Positions 43,727 to 56,076 of a stretch of 64,000 nt of DNA are shown piece by piece. Made by a program: the position numbers and the translations under genes. The DNA comes from Osedax fenrisi. Taxonomy: Eukaryota > Annelida > Polychaeta > Sabellida > Siboglinidae. Below the pieces are notes generated by a model. The model saw nothing but the letters and a program-made list of their open reading frames with translations. It had not been told where the DNA came from and made no database searches. Each line of letters begins with the position of its first letter. Position 1 is the stretch's first letter. The stretch is taken from contig OZ025239.1 of the NCBI GenBank assembly GCA_964019155.1, positions 5,554,883 through 5,618,882 on the forward strand, written 5' to 3'.

Positions 43727-43832
43727 TTAGGTGGAGTGCTTTTATCCCATCCAGAACCTTAGAAGGCGTTTACACCCTCAACCAATGCGGGGAGGGGGGG
43801 CTCTAAGGTGCCTTCGAAGCCACTATGTAATA
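43727..43832 (+). repeat. Dispersed ~100-bp repeat (ATCC.TCCAGGAACTTA family)
   Basis: Shares GGAGT.CTTTTAT.C.ATCCAG.A.CTTAG and CCTTCGAAGCC with copies at 49463-49562 (plus) and 59248-59348 (minus). Confidence 0.6.
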
Positions 43833-44167
43833 TAATATAAATAATTAATTCGTAAATCGGTATCGAAAATCACTTATAAATTGGGTAGCATTACTATATT
43901 AATCTATCTATACGTATGTATTGAATGGAAAATGCCGGGTACGCAGATTCACATCTATTGTAAAGGTTGCTACAAAGAATCATCAGCGATGAGTCATCAT
44001 TGATGAGTCATCATTGATCGAACGCCGTATTACATTAGTTTACTGCATTGATGGACTGTATATTTGTGTACGCGTAGAGTATTTCTACTATTTCTATCGT
44101 AATTATAGTCTTAATACATACACTATCACACTATCACCCATTACACTATCTATATTATAATAATAGT

Positions 44168-44372
44168 ACAAATAATAATAATAATATTTATAGGAGAATT
44201 ATGTTTATGTTTCAGTTTCTAGTCTATAATATTGATATGCTTTTTCAGGCTTCTAAATAATATAGCATATAATTGTATATAGAATGTTAATAAAGGGGTA
44301 ATTGTCTCGATAAGCAACACTGCTTCTATAATTACCCTGGCATTGCCTAAATCTGATAATAATAAAATAATA
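44168..44372. repeat. Two short retroposon-like modules
   Basis: 44168-44265 carries the AATATTTATAGGAGAAT block related to the (ATT)n-tailed family, and 44296-44372 the hairpin module GGGGTAATTGTCTCGATAAG...TATAATTACCC followed by (AAT)n. They face opposite ways. Confidence 0.55.
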
Positions 44373-46149
44373 ATAATATTTTATATTGTTGTAGTGCATT
44401 AAAATAATAACAACAAGGGCATGCTCTTAATATAAGAAACACGAAATATAAGAGTTTAAAAGAATATAACTTACTTTTATAATAAAACATTACACGTTTA
44501 GTAATATAATAATTAGCTATCTATTAGATTACGGTACTGAATTTAATAAACATTCATGCTTTTCTTTTTCTAAAAATGTGTTATCGATTTTTGAGCATTT
44601 TGAAAAAGTAGGGTTCGTTAATTAACTTCGTTTTATAATATATGCTTTTAAATCATAACAAAATTGGTATCGTTGTATCGCCTACGTAAATAAATGTAAC
44701 GTAAATAAAATATACTGTTACAATATGATTATAATCCGATTATTATTAAGAGAGTTATATAGATTTTAAATTATTACATACATATATATATATATTATAT
44801 TATATATAATATATATATATTAAAAGTGAAACTTTCTCATATACCTTATATATGTTAAAAAAATGGAGATTTTTAGACTTCAGGGGCTTATTTTTGATAT
44901 ACTTAGAAATATGTTTAATTAAATATTTTATACGTTTTTTACGAGGAACTTTCAAATTTAGTACACATAACTACTACTAGAGTAAACTACTTCCTAGTTA
45001 AATTATAGACTTTAGTTTGTCTATAAGGCTCTATCTTGAATAAATGCAAACATTTGTATATACTGATAATATCAGTCTGATATGCATAGTTCAACTATAG
45101 AGGGTGCTAATGATAGTGAAATACTATCACATATATAGAGTAAAGACTATGTTTTTATATGGATTATTAATATGATATTCAAATTAAATATCTGCATATG
45201 TAACTTTGTTACATAATTGGCAAAAAATATTTATTTTTGTCTTGTGGTTTTTTTGTTTTTATTATTTATTTATTTTTTTGTGGTTTTTTGGATGAAATAT
45301 ATAATAATTATGTATATTGATTTTAAGTAAATATTATTCATTTAATATATATTAGTAAAATGATTTTTATAAGAATAAATAATAAAGTAGTCAATTAAAC
45401 CATAACATATTAATTATATAGATTTTTAAATTATAATAATGTATTTTATTTCTAATATAATAATTAATTATTATATTTTGTAATATAGGTATCCTAGTAA
45501 TCCTAGTATGTAAATAAATAATATTTATATATTTAAAAGTTATATATAAATGTAGCCATGGCCGAAGTAAAATAATAAGAAAGTGTTTGATCTTTATTAA
45601 TTAAACATCATTCACCTAGATAACCAAACCCTATAAATAATAATGATTAGGAATTACAATAAACATTTATGAGATTCACATTACCTCAATTCCAATAATA
45701 ATAATAATAATAATGGTTCGTTATAAGTAAGTCCGGTGCTATTGATGGTATCACGACTAATGAAATATAATTACGCATAGCACATAAATTTGTAAATTTA
45801 TAGTTCTAGTAATGACACAATACATATATATATATAATAGAATAGCTATTTAATTTATATTATGTAAAAAAACAAAAAACTATTATTTAAAAAAAACAAA
45901 TGAATCTTAATAATTAAGTTAATTTACTACTTATCTAAATAGACTACAAGTATAAACCATCGATATTCTCTAATAACTCTTATAATTAATGTTTAATCGT
46001 GAATTAAAATGTATATATTATAATAAGGATTATAGTCTAAAGCATCGCGATTTTAAAAATTAGCTACTCACTAAACACCGGCAACATTCTATATTCTATT
46101 TAGTGATGTATTTATATAGAATATGAATAATTGTGAATCATAATTGTAT

Positions 46150-46342
46150 ATCTGTAGTGATGTGAATGATGCTCATATCTAAAGCATCGATGCAGTCTCA
46201 GTCTCATTTACCTAAAGTTTATGCTCGGCTCTGGCTCGTTTTTTTTTCTGAAAATGAAAGTCTCGGCTTGGCATTAATAACCAACATTCTCGGCTTGGCA
46301 TTAATAACCAACATTCTCGGCTCAGCATAATTTACATCACTG
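46150..46342. mobile_element. TAGTGATGTAAATGATGC-ended element, copy 1
   Basis: Left AGTGATGTGAATGATGCTCA, right GCATAATTTACATCACT. Interior has CTCGGCT/CTCGGCTTGGCATTAATAACC repeats. The sequence after the right end (GATGAAATTTACATTATTAT) also matches the copy at 60046, so the mobile unit is larger than this inverted-repeat part. Confidence 0.6.
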
Positions 46343-46697
46343 GATGAAATTTACATTATTATTCACTGAATACTGAAACTGGCCTCCGATAATTTATTTT
46401 AAATTGATGAAAATATAAAATTTATAAAAATTTTATTTTTAAAAAAAACCAAAAAACTATAAAATGCCAACTATAATAATGTATACAATGTGATTATAAT
46501 GACGTATAATGAATAAGTGTAATCCCAAAGTATATAATAAAGTAAAGTAATACACTTTTGTAATACAATATATTACAATTGTATGTTGACTAGGGCCAGT
46601 TATAGATGAACGATATGAAGTATTTAGTTGGCTGTAATCGCTGTAACTTACATTGTAACCACTACCATTATAATAATGGTAGTAATAATGATTTTAT

Positions 46698-46938
46698 AGT
46701 TCCTGTCATACCGAATAAGGCGGCCGATTTTTCACTGATATCGTACCGATTTGTTACCAATTTTCTCTCTCTCTCGGTGTGAAACTCCTACTGATATCTC
46801 ACAGATATATCACCGATAGCGTAACGGTATCGCTATTCATCATTTGGAGATGTCTCTACATATTTACCGATTTCCGACGATTTCTTTACTGCGCATATCG
46901 GTGAAAAATCGGCCGACTTTTTCGGTGTGACAGGGGCT
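46698..46938. mobile_element. Foldback MITE with CCTGTCAYACCGAA ends
   Basis: Left AGTTCCTGTCATACCGAATA and right mirror of AGCCCCTGTCACACCGAAAA; both continue into GGCCGATTTTTCAC. Flanked by TTAT on both sides. 241 bp, no ORF. Confidence 0.75.
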
Positions 46939-47689
46939 TTATAATAATGATTATACCCGTGATTATACATTATTAATTAAATAATACATACTTTATTAAA
47001 TATATAATATAAATAACAATGAATACACATATAAATATGTCATTTTAAAATAATAATTAGTTGACAATAAGTCGTAAAAGTATATATTATAGCTACAGTT
47101 TGTTAATATAATTTAAATAATTTCTAACCAATTTTATAGATTTTGAAATTTCATCAATTATCATTATCTTTAAATGCTTTCGCTTCTCTATATTGGACAT
47201 ATTTTCTTCTCGTATACACTAACAATATGTGTTATCTTTCAATATAAAAAATTCGAACATTAACAATTATAAAATATATAAAATATTAAACTACATCATA
47301 GCGTATATACATTATAGGTGCATAATATTTGTAAATAATGGATTACAATGAAATCAACGAAACTAAAATTTCATTTCTAAGGTCCATTTCAAGGGTTCGG
47401 ATATAAATTTATTATGATTTTAAATAGATAATTTTGGTTTAGGTATTCAATCCTATCAAATTCTAATAAGTTAATATATTATACTTATAATTTTGAATTG
47501 GATATTTATAACTCGTATATTTTATTAATACATGCACTTCTTTATATATATGTAATTAATTGTTATATCGTATAAACTCTTATTTTTAAATATCACTTAC
47601 GAAAAAGATTTATAGAAATTCTGGATATTCTGGCATAAGAGATATCCAGGTTAACTATTGGAATTGATATATATATATATACTCAGTAT

Positions 47690-47745
<56 letters not shown>

Positions 47746-47797
47746 CTGTATTTTAATCATATATACAATATAATAATACACGTAATGATATAATTTA

Positions 47798-47834
<37 letters not shown>

Positions 47835-47951
47835 TATATTTACATTTGTGAGAATCTTACACTCACATCACTTTTGAATTTATATAATATATATATATAT
47901 ATATATACATTCAAGTGATATATACTATATAATATAGTCACTATAATAGTG

Positions 47952-48443
47952 TATTCACTATCATAGTCACTATCCCTAGGGTCACTATCCCTAGGGTCAC
48001 TATGATAGTGACTAAAACACTAGTTTTTATATACATATTATAACGGATAATATAATCATTATAATAATGTATTATTATAATATATATAATAATTATATTA
48101 TATAATTTGTATATAATTATTATACTAAAATCTAATATATTGTAGTATAAAAATGATATAAAAATGATATAATATAATACATTATTATAATGATTATATT
48201 ATCCATTATCATATTACCCAGCAAACAGTAAGAGCAGCATAATAGCAGCATAACAGCATATGCTAGAGCCTCAAATGTTTACATTGTGCTATTATGCTAC
48301 TATTAAATGTCTATTATGCTGCTATTATGCTGCTATTAATTTGTCATGATATTATGCTGCTATTATGCTGCTCTTACTGTTATCTGGGTATATAATATGT
48401 ATATATATATAAACTAGTGTTTTAGTAACTATGATAGTGAATA
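47952..48443. mobile_element. Large foldback interrupted by a MITE
   Basis: Left arm CACTATGATAGTGACTAAAA then CACTAGTTTTTATATAC and GGATAATATAATCATTATAA; the right arm mirrors these blocks in reverse order and ends CTAGTGTTTTAGTAACTATG. The left end has CACTATCCCTAGGGT twice. The right arm is split at 48217-48388 by a CCCAGCAAAC MITE. Confidence 0.68.
48217..48388. mobile_element. CCCAGCAAAC foldback MITE, shortest copy
   Basis: 172 bp, CCCAGCAAACAGTAAGAGCA to CTTACTGTTATCTGGG, flanked by TA on both sides, inserted in the right arm of the foldback at 47952-48443. Confidence 0.82.
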
Positions 48444-48790
48444 TATGACATTTTATTTAATATTTATATATATAATATTATTTAATATAATATATTATAT
48501 ATATATTTAATAATATAATATTATTATAAATTATACTTTATAATAAGAAATTATAATTATAATTCATATTTTGATATAACATATAATAACTATATAATAT
48601 ATAATAATATTAATGATAATTTTAATGTCTGGAATATAAGTTAAATGTACACCTATGTTGTTGTTGACAATATCATATTGAATATGAAATATTTATACAA
48701 TTTACACTAGTACCATGCTTACTTACTTTTTATTTTTTTTGGTTTATGGACTGCAAGTGCGTTAGCAATCGGCCGTCCTTGGGAGGGAAT

Positions 48791-49190
48791 TTATTGAGTT
48801 GGAGGGAAGGCAAGGGAGAAGTAATGAGTCTTGAGGTGGCGTTTAAAGGAGGGAGTTGATGAGTTTATTCGTATGTGTTTGGGTAGGGAGTTCCAGTGGT
48901 AAGGGGCAGAGAGAGCAAAGGAACGTAAATTTGAAGAATGGAGTTTGTGTAAATGGGGAGTGGTAAGGATAAAGGTCTTGGAGGAACGGGTCTGGAGTGT
49001 AGTGATGGGTGTGTGTAGATGTAGGAGGGAGGCAAGGTAGTCAGGGTAATTGTGGTGAATAGCTTTGTGGATGGTCAGGGAGAGTTTGTACTTTATACGA
49101 TAGGGGACTGGCAGCCAGTGTAGTTGTTTTAGAAGAGGAGTAATGGAATCAGGGGAACATCGGGGAAGTAAGTGGACGAGACCATAGAGA
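48791..49190 (-). mobile_element. C-terminal end of an L2/CR1-like LINE ORF2
   Basis: About 133 codons open on the minus strand to TAA at 48791-48793. ITPLLKQLHWLPVPYRIKYK, then a KAIHHNYPDYLASLL stretch, FALSAPYHWNSLPKHIR and FKRHLKTHYFSLAF match the standard carboxyl end of L2/CR1/Rex-type reverse transcriptase proteins (LHWLPV..RI.YK...P.YL..LL...LWN.LP..IR...FK..LKTHLF). 5'-truncated. The open frame suggests a fairly recent insertion. Confidence 0.85.
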
Positions 49191-49462
49191 CTTATATTTC
49201 CTTAATACTCAGTATATATTACTATATACTATATAATATTACTATATACTATTACAAAATCTAATTATTAATTGATTCAAATTATATTTTGGGTATACAT
49301 ATATAACATATTATTTATATTAAATCAGCCATTAAATAATACCAAATATAATTATGTGAGTTACATAATGTATTCCTATTTACAATTACTCACAAAGTAC
49401 AGTATTTTAGCAGCATATACATATAGACATGGCAACAATAAATATTATTTTATTTTATTTTT

Positions 49463-49562
49463 GGTGTAGTCCTTTCATTCTATCCAGGAACTTAGTTGAA
49501 GTGTTTTTTACTTACAACAAAATGGCTCTAATATAACTTCGAAACCGCTCTCTTGTTAAGGC
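49463..49562 (+). repeat. Dispersed ~100-bp repeat, copy 2
   Basis: GGTGTAGTCCTTTCATTCTA then TCCAGGAACTTAG and ACTTCGAAACCGCTC, as at 43727-43832. Confidence 0.62.
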
Positions 49563-49626
49563 ATATGTGGTTTTAACGATAGAAGATCATTTATCTATAC
49601 ACAGTATTATATAGGATACTTCTAAA

Positions 49627-49705
49627 TATTACTATAGACCTATTTTAGTAGGCCGGATAGGACTTTAACCCACATCATACTACTGCTTAGGTGTCTGAGG
49701 TCTTA
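49627..49705 (-). mobile_element. tRNA-derived SINE head, second copy
   Basis: Minus strand reads CTCAGACACCTAAGCAGTA then GATGTGGGTTAAAGTCCTAT and CCGGCC, matching 12195-12245. The B box is GGGTTAAAGTCC. Confidence 0.6.
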
Positions 49706-50318
49706 GTTTTCTTGAAATGCCGGCCACCTTCCTAGCTATATGCATACTTGTATACATAATCAATAATCTTAAAATGACGGGCACACTGTGTTATATATAT
49801 ATACACTTACATAATAATATAAAATCAATAGATGAACAAAACCGGTCCCCTTTTAGAAGAAATGTATTATTAAATTTAAAACATATATATGTACCTAATT
49901 TCAAAGTATATAAATATATACATGTATTAAATGTTCTATATATATATATATAAATAATGTACATTATTATACGTGGTTACAGAATTATATAATACAAAAA
50001 TATATCCTGGCAACGCTGGTTCACATTTAATATACTAATATATATGTAGAAACAATTTATATTTAATTTAATCTACCTTTAAGAATAGTAAATATAGACT
50101 AGTTAACAATTTATATTTAATTTATTCTACCTTTAAGAATACCATTAAGAATAGTAAATATAAACTAGTTAATCATAGATATAATATGGTATTTACACAC
50201 ATATCACCGTAGAAGTGATAGGAATTAGTTAACATAAGGGCAGGAGTTATTGCCATATTTAATTACATAGAGAGTACATCTATATTACCTCTATATTACC
50301 TCTATATTACCTCTATGC

Positions 50319-50577
50319 CAGTGGTTCCCAACCTATGGGTCATAACTCATGACCCAATCTTGAGTCATTCGGTTTTTTGTTTGGGTCATATCTCATGAGC
50401 CAATTTATAAAAATATTTATAATAATATTTATATCCTATATATTATAGTTTATATTATTCGTTTACGATTAAGTTTAATAATACAAAAATAAAATTAGGT
50501 TCATTGGGTCATGGTATATTTTTAAATTAAAAGTTGTCAAAAAAAGAGTCACGATGAAAAAAGGTTGGGATCCACTG
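50319..50577. mobile_element. hAT MITE with perfect 8-bp target duplication
   Basis: Ends CAGTGGTTCCCAACCT and AGGTTGGGATCCACTG; the octamer CTCTATGC flanks both sides (50311-50318, 50578-50585). CAGTGGTTC.CAACC is a very common hAT terminus. Internal GGGTCATAACTCATGACCC palindrome. Confidence 0.9.
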
Positions 50578-50585
50578 CTCTATGC

Positions 50586-51630
50586 TTACAATTATAAACT
50601 CCTCGATAAGTCAGTTAAAACAGTCGATTTACAAAGTTTATTGACGGGTGTAGTATAATTATTAGTTCTCGATATAGTTCTGGGTAACATATTTATATTT
50701 AGTATGCCTTAATAATTATATGTTATCGCTTTATTTGTATGAAAAACTAAGAATTATTGATTTTTTATTTAACATATAAAGTTCAAACATTTTCTTACGA
50801 TAAATTACGCTATTGAAATAAACGAACGATAATACACAATAAAGAACGTAAATGTTTTACAGGTAATGTAATACATCGTAAATAGAAATAAAATATATTA
50901 TAAAGAGCGTAAACATAATCGAAAGTAGATTTAAAATAAATCTTTTAGTAAAGGCTTCGACATATTCCGTTACTAATTTAAATATATTGTATTCTTCTTA
51001 ACTTTGTAATAGTAATACATTATTAATTATATAGTTTATTATTTGAATGATACAATTTAAATATATTAAAAACAGAACATGTTAAATATCAAATAAACCA
51101 TTAATAATATGAAACAAACAAATACTGTAATACTTTCAAATCTGTAATAATAATAAATTATTAATTTTATATATTAATATTATTATAGTAATTTGAAAAA
51201 TATATATAAAACCCAAATATCCAATGAAGAAAATAATTGAAGAGAGAATGGCAATAACAAATAAAATTATTTGATAAAAAAATACATTGATTTTAACGGG
51301 ACTTCTAAATAAATACATCACAACAAACCATTAGAAACACAAATACGGATGTCATAGGAATGTTTATAAAGTTTTTGAATCATTTCATTATAGTAACTGT
51401 AAAACATTTAAGATTATATATTTTTTTAATTTTGTATTATTCTTTGTTTATTTCAACATTTTAATGTATGTTATCGTTAGCAAATATATTTCAAATTTCT
51501 AGGCGAAAGTTTGATTATATATTTACTTAAATAAAAATTAATCAATAGATAAATCATTTTACTATAAGTGTTTTCGAATTAGATTGAATATAAAATATAT
51601 AATATTGTATAGAGAGTGGCTAAGTTGTAT
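50586..51630. other. Gene-free AT-rich stretch
   Basis: Nothing recognised between the hAT MITE and the hexanucleotide array. Confidence 0.5.
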
Positions 51631-51632
51631 AC

Positions 51633-51685
<53 letters not shown>

Positions 51686-51890
51686 GCTACTGCTACTGCT
51701 ACTGCTACTGCTACTGCTACTGCTACTGCTACTGCTACTGCTACTGCTACTGCTACTGCTACTGCTACTGCTACTGCTACTGCTACTGCTACTGCTACTG
51801 CTACTGCTACTGATACTGCTACTGCTACTGCTACTGCTACTGCTACTGCTACTGCTACTGCTACTGCTACTGCTACTGCTACTGCTACTG

Positions 51891-51940
<50 letters not shown>

Positions 51941-52650
51941 ACTGCTACTGCTACTGCTACTGCTACTGCTACTGCTACTGCTACTGCTACTGCTACTGCT
52001 ACTGCTACTGCTACTGCTACTGCTACTGCTACTGCTACTGCTACTGCTACTGCTACTGCTACTGCTACTGCTACTGCTACTGCTACTGCTACTGCTACTG
52101 CTACTGCTACTGCTACTGCTACTGCTGCTGCTGCTGCTGGTGCTGGTGCTGGTGCTGGTGCTGGTGCTGGTGCTGGTGCTGGTGCTGGTGCTGGTGCTGG
52201 TGCTGGTGCTGGTGCTGGTGCTGGTGCTGGTGCTGGTGCTGGTGCTGGTGCTGGTGCTGGTGCTGGTGCTGGTGCTGGTGCTGGTGCTGGTGCTGGTGCT
52301 GGTGCTGGTGCTGGTGCTGGTGCTGGTGCTGGTGCTGCTGCTGCTACTGCTACTGCTACTGCTACTGCTACTGCTACTGCTACTGCTACTGCTACTGCTA
52401 CTGCTACTGCTACTGCTACTGCTACTGCTACTGCTACTGCTACTGCTACTGCTACTGCTACTGCTACTGCTACTGCTACTGCTACTGCTACTGCTACTGC
52501 TACTGCTACTGCTACTGCTACTGCTACTGCTACTGCTACTGCTACTGCTACTGCTACTACTACTACTACTGCTACTGCTACTGCTACTGCTACCGTTACC
52601 GCTACCTCCACTGCCAATGCTACTGCTACCGCACCACTAGCACTAGCACT
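51631..52650. repeat. 1-kb compound tri/hexanucleotide repeat, block-symmetric
   Basis: Order on the plus strand: (TAC)n to 51684, (TGCTAC)n to ~51895, (TGC)n to ~51940, (TACTGC)n to ~52124, (TGGTGC)n 52138-52333, short (TGC)n, (TACTGC)n to ~52556, short (TAC)n, then a degenerate tail to 52650. No stop codons in several frames on both strands because the period is a multiple of 3, so the ~350-codon ORFs are by-products of the repeat. Confidence 0.95.
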
Positions 52651-53175
52651 ATAGCATATATATATACTACAATGATTACGTATATACTAGTTTATCGTTC
52701 AGTACTGATACTACTAAAGGCTTAACAACTTCTTAACAACTACTTAACAACTACTTAGTTACTATTAGCCTAGTAATATAGTGGCACTCTGTTATTACGA
52801 GTGTGTACCCTTATTATCACTAGGTGTTGTCTTATGTCGACTACCTCTAACTTCTCTCTATTGAGCTTCTATTTGATTATTGTGTACGCATGAGATATGG
52901 TATCTTGAAGTTAAATGTTAGAATGCAATTCTGACATATCTAGAACGCATGTAGGTGACTCATAGAGTGTCTACATCGGAATATCCGTCCTTGAGACCTA
53001 ATCGTATTAACCTATGACCCATTTACTATACAACAACTATTATTCTCTCTTCTTCGATTGTTCATAATATTTGATATTACATCGACTAGCCTGTTCATTA
53101 TCCTATAATTAGCCCGCGCTCTGGTGACGATGATCATACTAATAACGATAATAGAACTAATTATATAATACATAT

Positions 53176-53505
53176 CTACGTGATATTTCTATAGACTCCT
53201 ACGGGGTAAGGTTGCGTAACATCCGCACTAGAGATCAGGTTACTTCTACCAATCGTTGCACTTTGACCTAGTTTAAGTTCTACACGAGTAGTACATAAAA
53301 ACTGTTTTATCTCGGGTGAATATATTGCGTTAATGTCTCTCTCTCCCACGCCCGTTGTAATCGGGTGTCTGCGATCGGTGTAATTATATGTAAACATCGT
53401 ATCAGCGCGACACAAAGTAAGGCTTTTTATCAACCATGTACCCAGGTAGACCCGATCATCAGGTAGACCAGGTACCCAGTAATCAGGTAAATGAGGTACC
53501 AGTAC
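53176..53505 (-). CDS. Unrecognised exon-like ORF, probably terminal
   Basis: 110 codons from an acceptor-like ACCTATTAG to a TAG stop. The first part is low-complexity (PDYWVPGLPDDRVYLGTW), coming from a repeated ACCTGGTCTACCTGATGATC sequence. The second part is varied, with CRADTMFTYNYTDRRHPITT, then NAIYSPEIKQFLCTTRVELK and TIGRSNLISSADVTQPYPVG. Composition and GC content resemble the confirmed exons rather than the surroundings. I cannot assign a family; there is no visible membrane segment or signal peptide. It could be the last exon of a gene to the right. Confidence 0.4.
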   Translation of the reverse strand, partial: VLVPHLPDYWVPGLPDDRVYLGTWLIKSLTLCRADTMFTYNYTDRRHPITTGVGERDINAIYSPEIKQFLCTTRVELKLGQSATIGRSNLISSADVTQPYPVGVYRNIT

Positions 53506-54178
53506 CTAATAGGTATCAGTACATATCAATCAGAGAATATTGTTCACTGCTATTTATAGAGTTACAAATAAACAACAATATTATTAATTCATTGCAATTA
53601 CTTCTTAATCAGTATTTATTCACAAGTTCGCTATTATAACGTAAGAATATAAAATAACGTATATTATGTTACATTAAATCCCAAAGAAGTTACTTAATTA
53701 TGTGTTAATTATATGAATGTTTGTAATTTTTTAGAAATATGAATTCATTAGCCAGAATCTGAATAATCGCATGTTTAAATGTTGATACCGTAATATTTAA
53801 TCGATTAAACTCGTTGACTTGTAATTTCAGCTATATAATAGTAACTTCTCTCTTGATTAGGTATTTAATAGTAATGTAAATGAATATAAATAGATATTCG
53901 ATTCGCTTCGCTTTTAAATTATATTATATGTTTAATCCATAATCCATTATTCGCAAATATATATAAAAAATTCTGAATTATTCAAACTATTCGGTTAAAT
54001 TATCTGAACTAATTTACATTTAATTTGATAATTATTCAATTCGGTATTCGTTTTCATTTACATCCGTATTATTTACCTATCTATTACATTTCTCGATGTA
54101 GGTACACATATTAACTTAAACTAATGCATCAGTATTCATTATTAATGATATGGGCAGTAAAACTATGCAATCCCATTA

Positions 54179-54295
54179 TCAGTAAAACCTTGTTATAAAG
54201 AAATAAACTAGACAAACAATTCGGTTGTATGTGCACCTTTTTTACCATAAAATAACCCTGTTATAACAACATATGTATAACGAAAACCCTTACTA
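54179..54295. mobile_element. Fragment related to the Tigger-like element
   Basis: ATCAGTAAAACCTTGTTATA near the start resembles the CAGTAAAACCTCTCTATAAG end at 40486. The opposite end is not clear. Confidence 0.4.
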
Positions 54296-54338
54296 GTAGG
54301 AATTATTTTATAATTTTTATAAATTCTTAAATATTTGT

Positions 54339-54600
54339 ATAATAATAATAATAATAATAATAATATTTATTTATTGATCCATGAATACAAATAGTGGATA
54401 AAAACGGAACTCTCGAGAAGGCGTAGAACTGTATATATTATAAATAACTGTAAGGGGCCCAGGACAATACAAAACAAATATGTACATATTTTGTTATTGT
54501 GTTTGATTTATCGTTTATTAAGTTCTTGTAAACTTATGAGAGAATCAAGAAATATCTGGGGGTCGAACCCGCGACCTCTCACTTTCCATTATGTCACTAT
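54339..54600 (-). mobile_element. tRNA-derived SINE with (ATT)n tail
   Basis: On the minus strand a B box (GGTTCGACCCCC, 54558-54575) is followed by a ~200-bp body and a tail ending AATAAATAAATATTATTATT. The A box is worn or truncated. The tail resembles that of the AATATTTATTAGAAGAA family. Confidence 0.62.
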
Positions 54601-54832
54601 TCACATTATAATTATACAAATAAACTAAAGATGATCAATATTTTGCAATAAGTTTACTGTGAATTGTTTTATAAAGTATGAAAAACTACTATTGAAGCAG
54701 TGTTTTAACTGATGTTTAATTGTACAACTATTTGTTTCTCATTTGTAGTATATCTCGAATTACATATTTCTATTCTCTTCATTGTATTATGTATTATATA
54801 ATTTAGTTATAAATGTGTGTTTATATGTATAA

Positions 54833-54939
<107 letters not shown>

Positions 54940-55031
54940 AATACAGATTGATTGATTGATTGTTTATTTATAAACAAACATAAAGTTAGTAGCATTCTCT
55001 ATTGTGTAAAAGATTATAACAAAATAACAAA

Positions 55032-55068
<37 letters not shown>

Positions 55069-55270
55069 TATATATACAGTATGATTTATTTGAGCTGATG
55101 AGATGTCGGGTACTCCATGCATGAATGAACACGTAAACTTACGATAGTTAATGTAGATCTTCGGATAGAGTCTCTAGAAATATATTCCCGTTATTGGTCA
55201 AGTCGAATAATCTAGATTGGAGAATGTGTTAATTCACATGCGGATGTATCACCAGTATTCGCAAGTAAGT

Positions 55271-55421
55271 AGGGGCGCTGCAACAGGGGGGATGGGGGGA
55301 TATGCCCCCCCCACTTTAAAATCTAGGGACCTCCTATATATTGGTCCCCCCCACTTTTACCAAAACATTTATTTTGATTGGTTAGACCCCCCTATATACA
55401 CACCATCGTTCCAGCGCCCCT
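55271..55421. mobile_element. Small hAT-derived MITE, copy 2
   Basis: Left AGGGGCGCTGCAACAGGGG, right CGTTCCAGCGCCCCT. Contains GGTCCCCCCCACTTTTACCA as in the other copies. In opposite orientation to 55918-56076. Confidence 0.78.
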
Positions 55422-55917
55422 ACATATAAGTACTAGACATGAGGGTGCGGTGGTCGTCTCTCTATCCACACACCACAGCACTACAATGCAGTCGTTCATC
55501 CATAGCTAGGACGTGGAAGAAGCCGTCTGTTCTTTCTATACAGTTTATAAATCCTATTTAACAGCAAAGTTTTACCCACGATATCGTTGGGGATGTTACA
55601 CTTTTACAAAGGTCAGCTATATTTTCACACGTATTCGCGCACGTGATATTATGTGAAAGTTGTTGTGTATTAAAGAATAGTTTTATTAGTTTATTTTATT
55701 GCGCTTACTCAACATTAAAGCATCAATCCAACATGATTTATATTTATTTGACGTATAAATAATGTAGATTTCAGTTAAACCATTTCTTGTATATCGTGTA
55801 AATATAATTGTTTACTGTAATGATTATAATATTTAGAATATCATAAATAAATATAGTTATGATAAATTAAATACTTAGGTATGTTTACGATACATTATTA
55901 TTTTACATAATATACAT

Positions 55918-56076
55918 AGGGGCGCTGGAACGATGGGGTGTATATATGGGTGACACCCCAATCAAAATAGATGTTGTGGTAAAAGTGGGGGGGGGGAACC
56001 AATACATAGGAGTTCCCCCTAGATTTTATAGCGGGGGGACATATCCCCCCGTACCCCCCTGTTGAAAGTGCCCCTA
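55918..56076. mobile_element. Small hAT-derived MITE, copy 3
   Basis: Left AGGGGCGCTGGAACGATGG, right CCTGTTGAAAGTGCCCCT, with GTGGTAAAAGTGGGG inside. About 500 bp from its inverted sister. Confidence 0.78.

Noticed and set aside
43931..44010. Short plus-strand ORF MPGTQIHIYCKGCYKESS
   Set aside because: Only ~24 codons, no start context, no neighbouring exons; contains a repeated GATGAGTCATCATT stretch.
51562..52654. Long ORFs (~350 codons) on both strands and further frames over the hexanucleotide array
   Set aside because: They exist only because the repeat period is a multiple of three and lacks stops; the peptides are pure dipeptide polymers and there is no other coding context.
55160..55560. 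Possible minus-strand exons reading LFDLTNNGNIFLETLSEDLH (55155-55209) and RTDGFFHVLAMDERLHC (55500-55560)
   Set aside because: Both look protein-like and have decent acceptors, but their phases do not join, one ends in a stop just before a donor, and no family is recognised.
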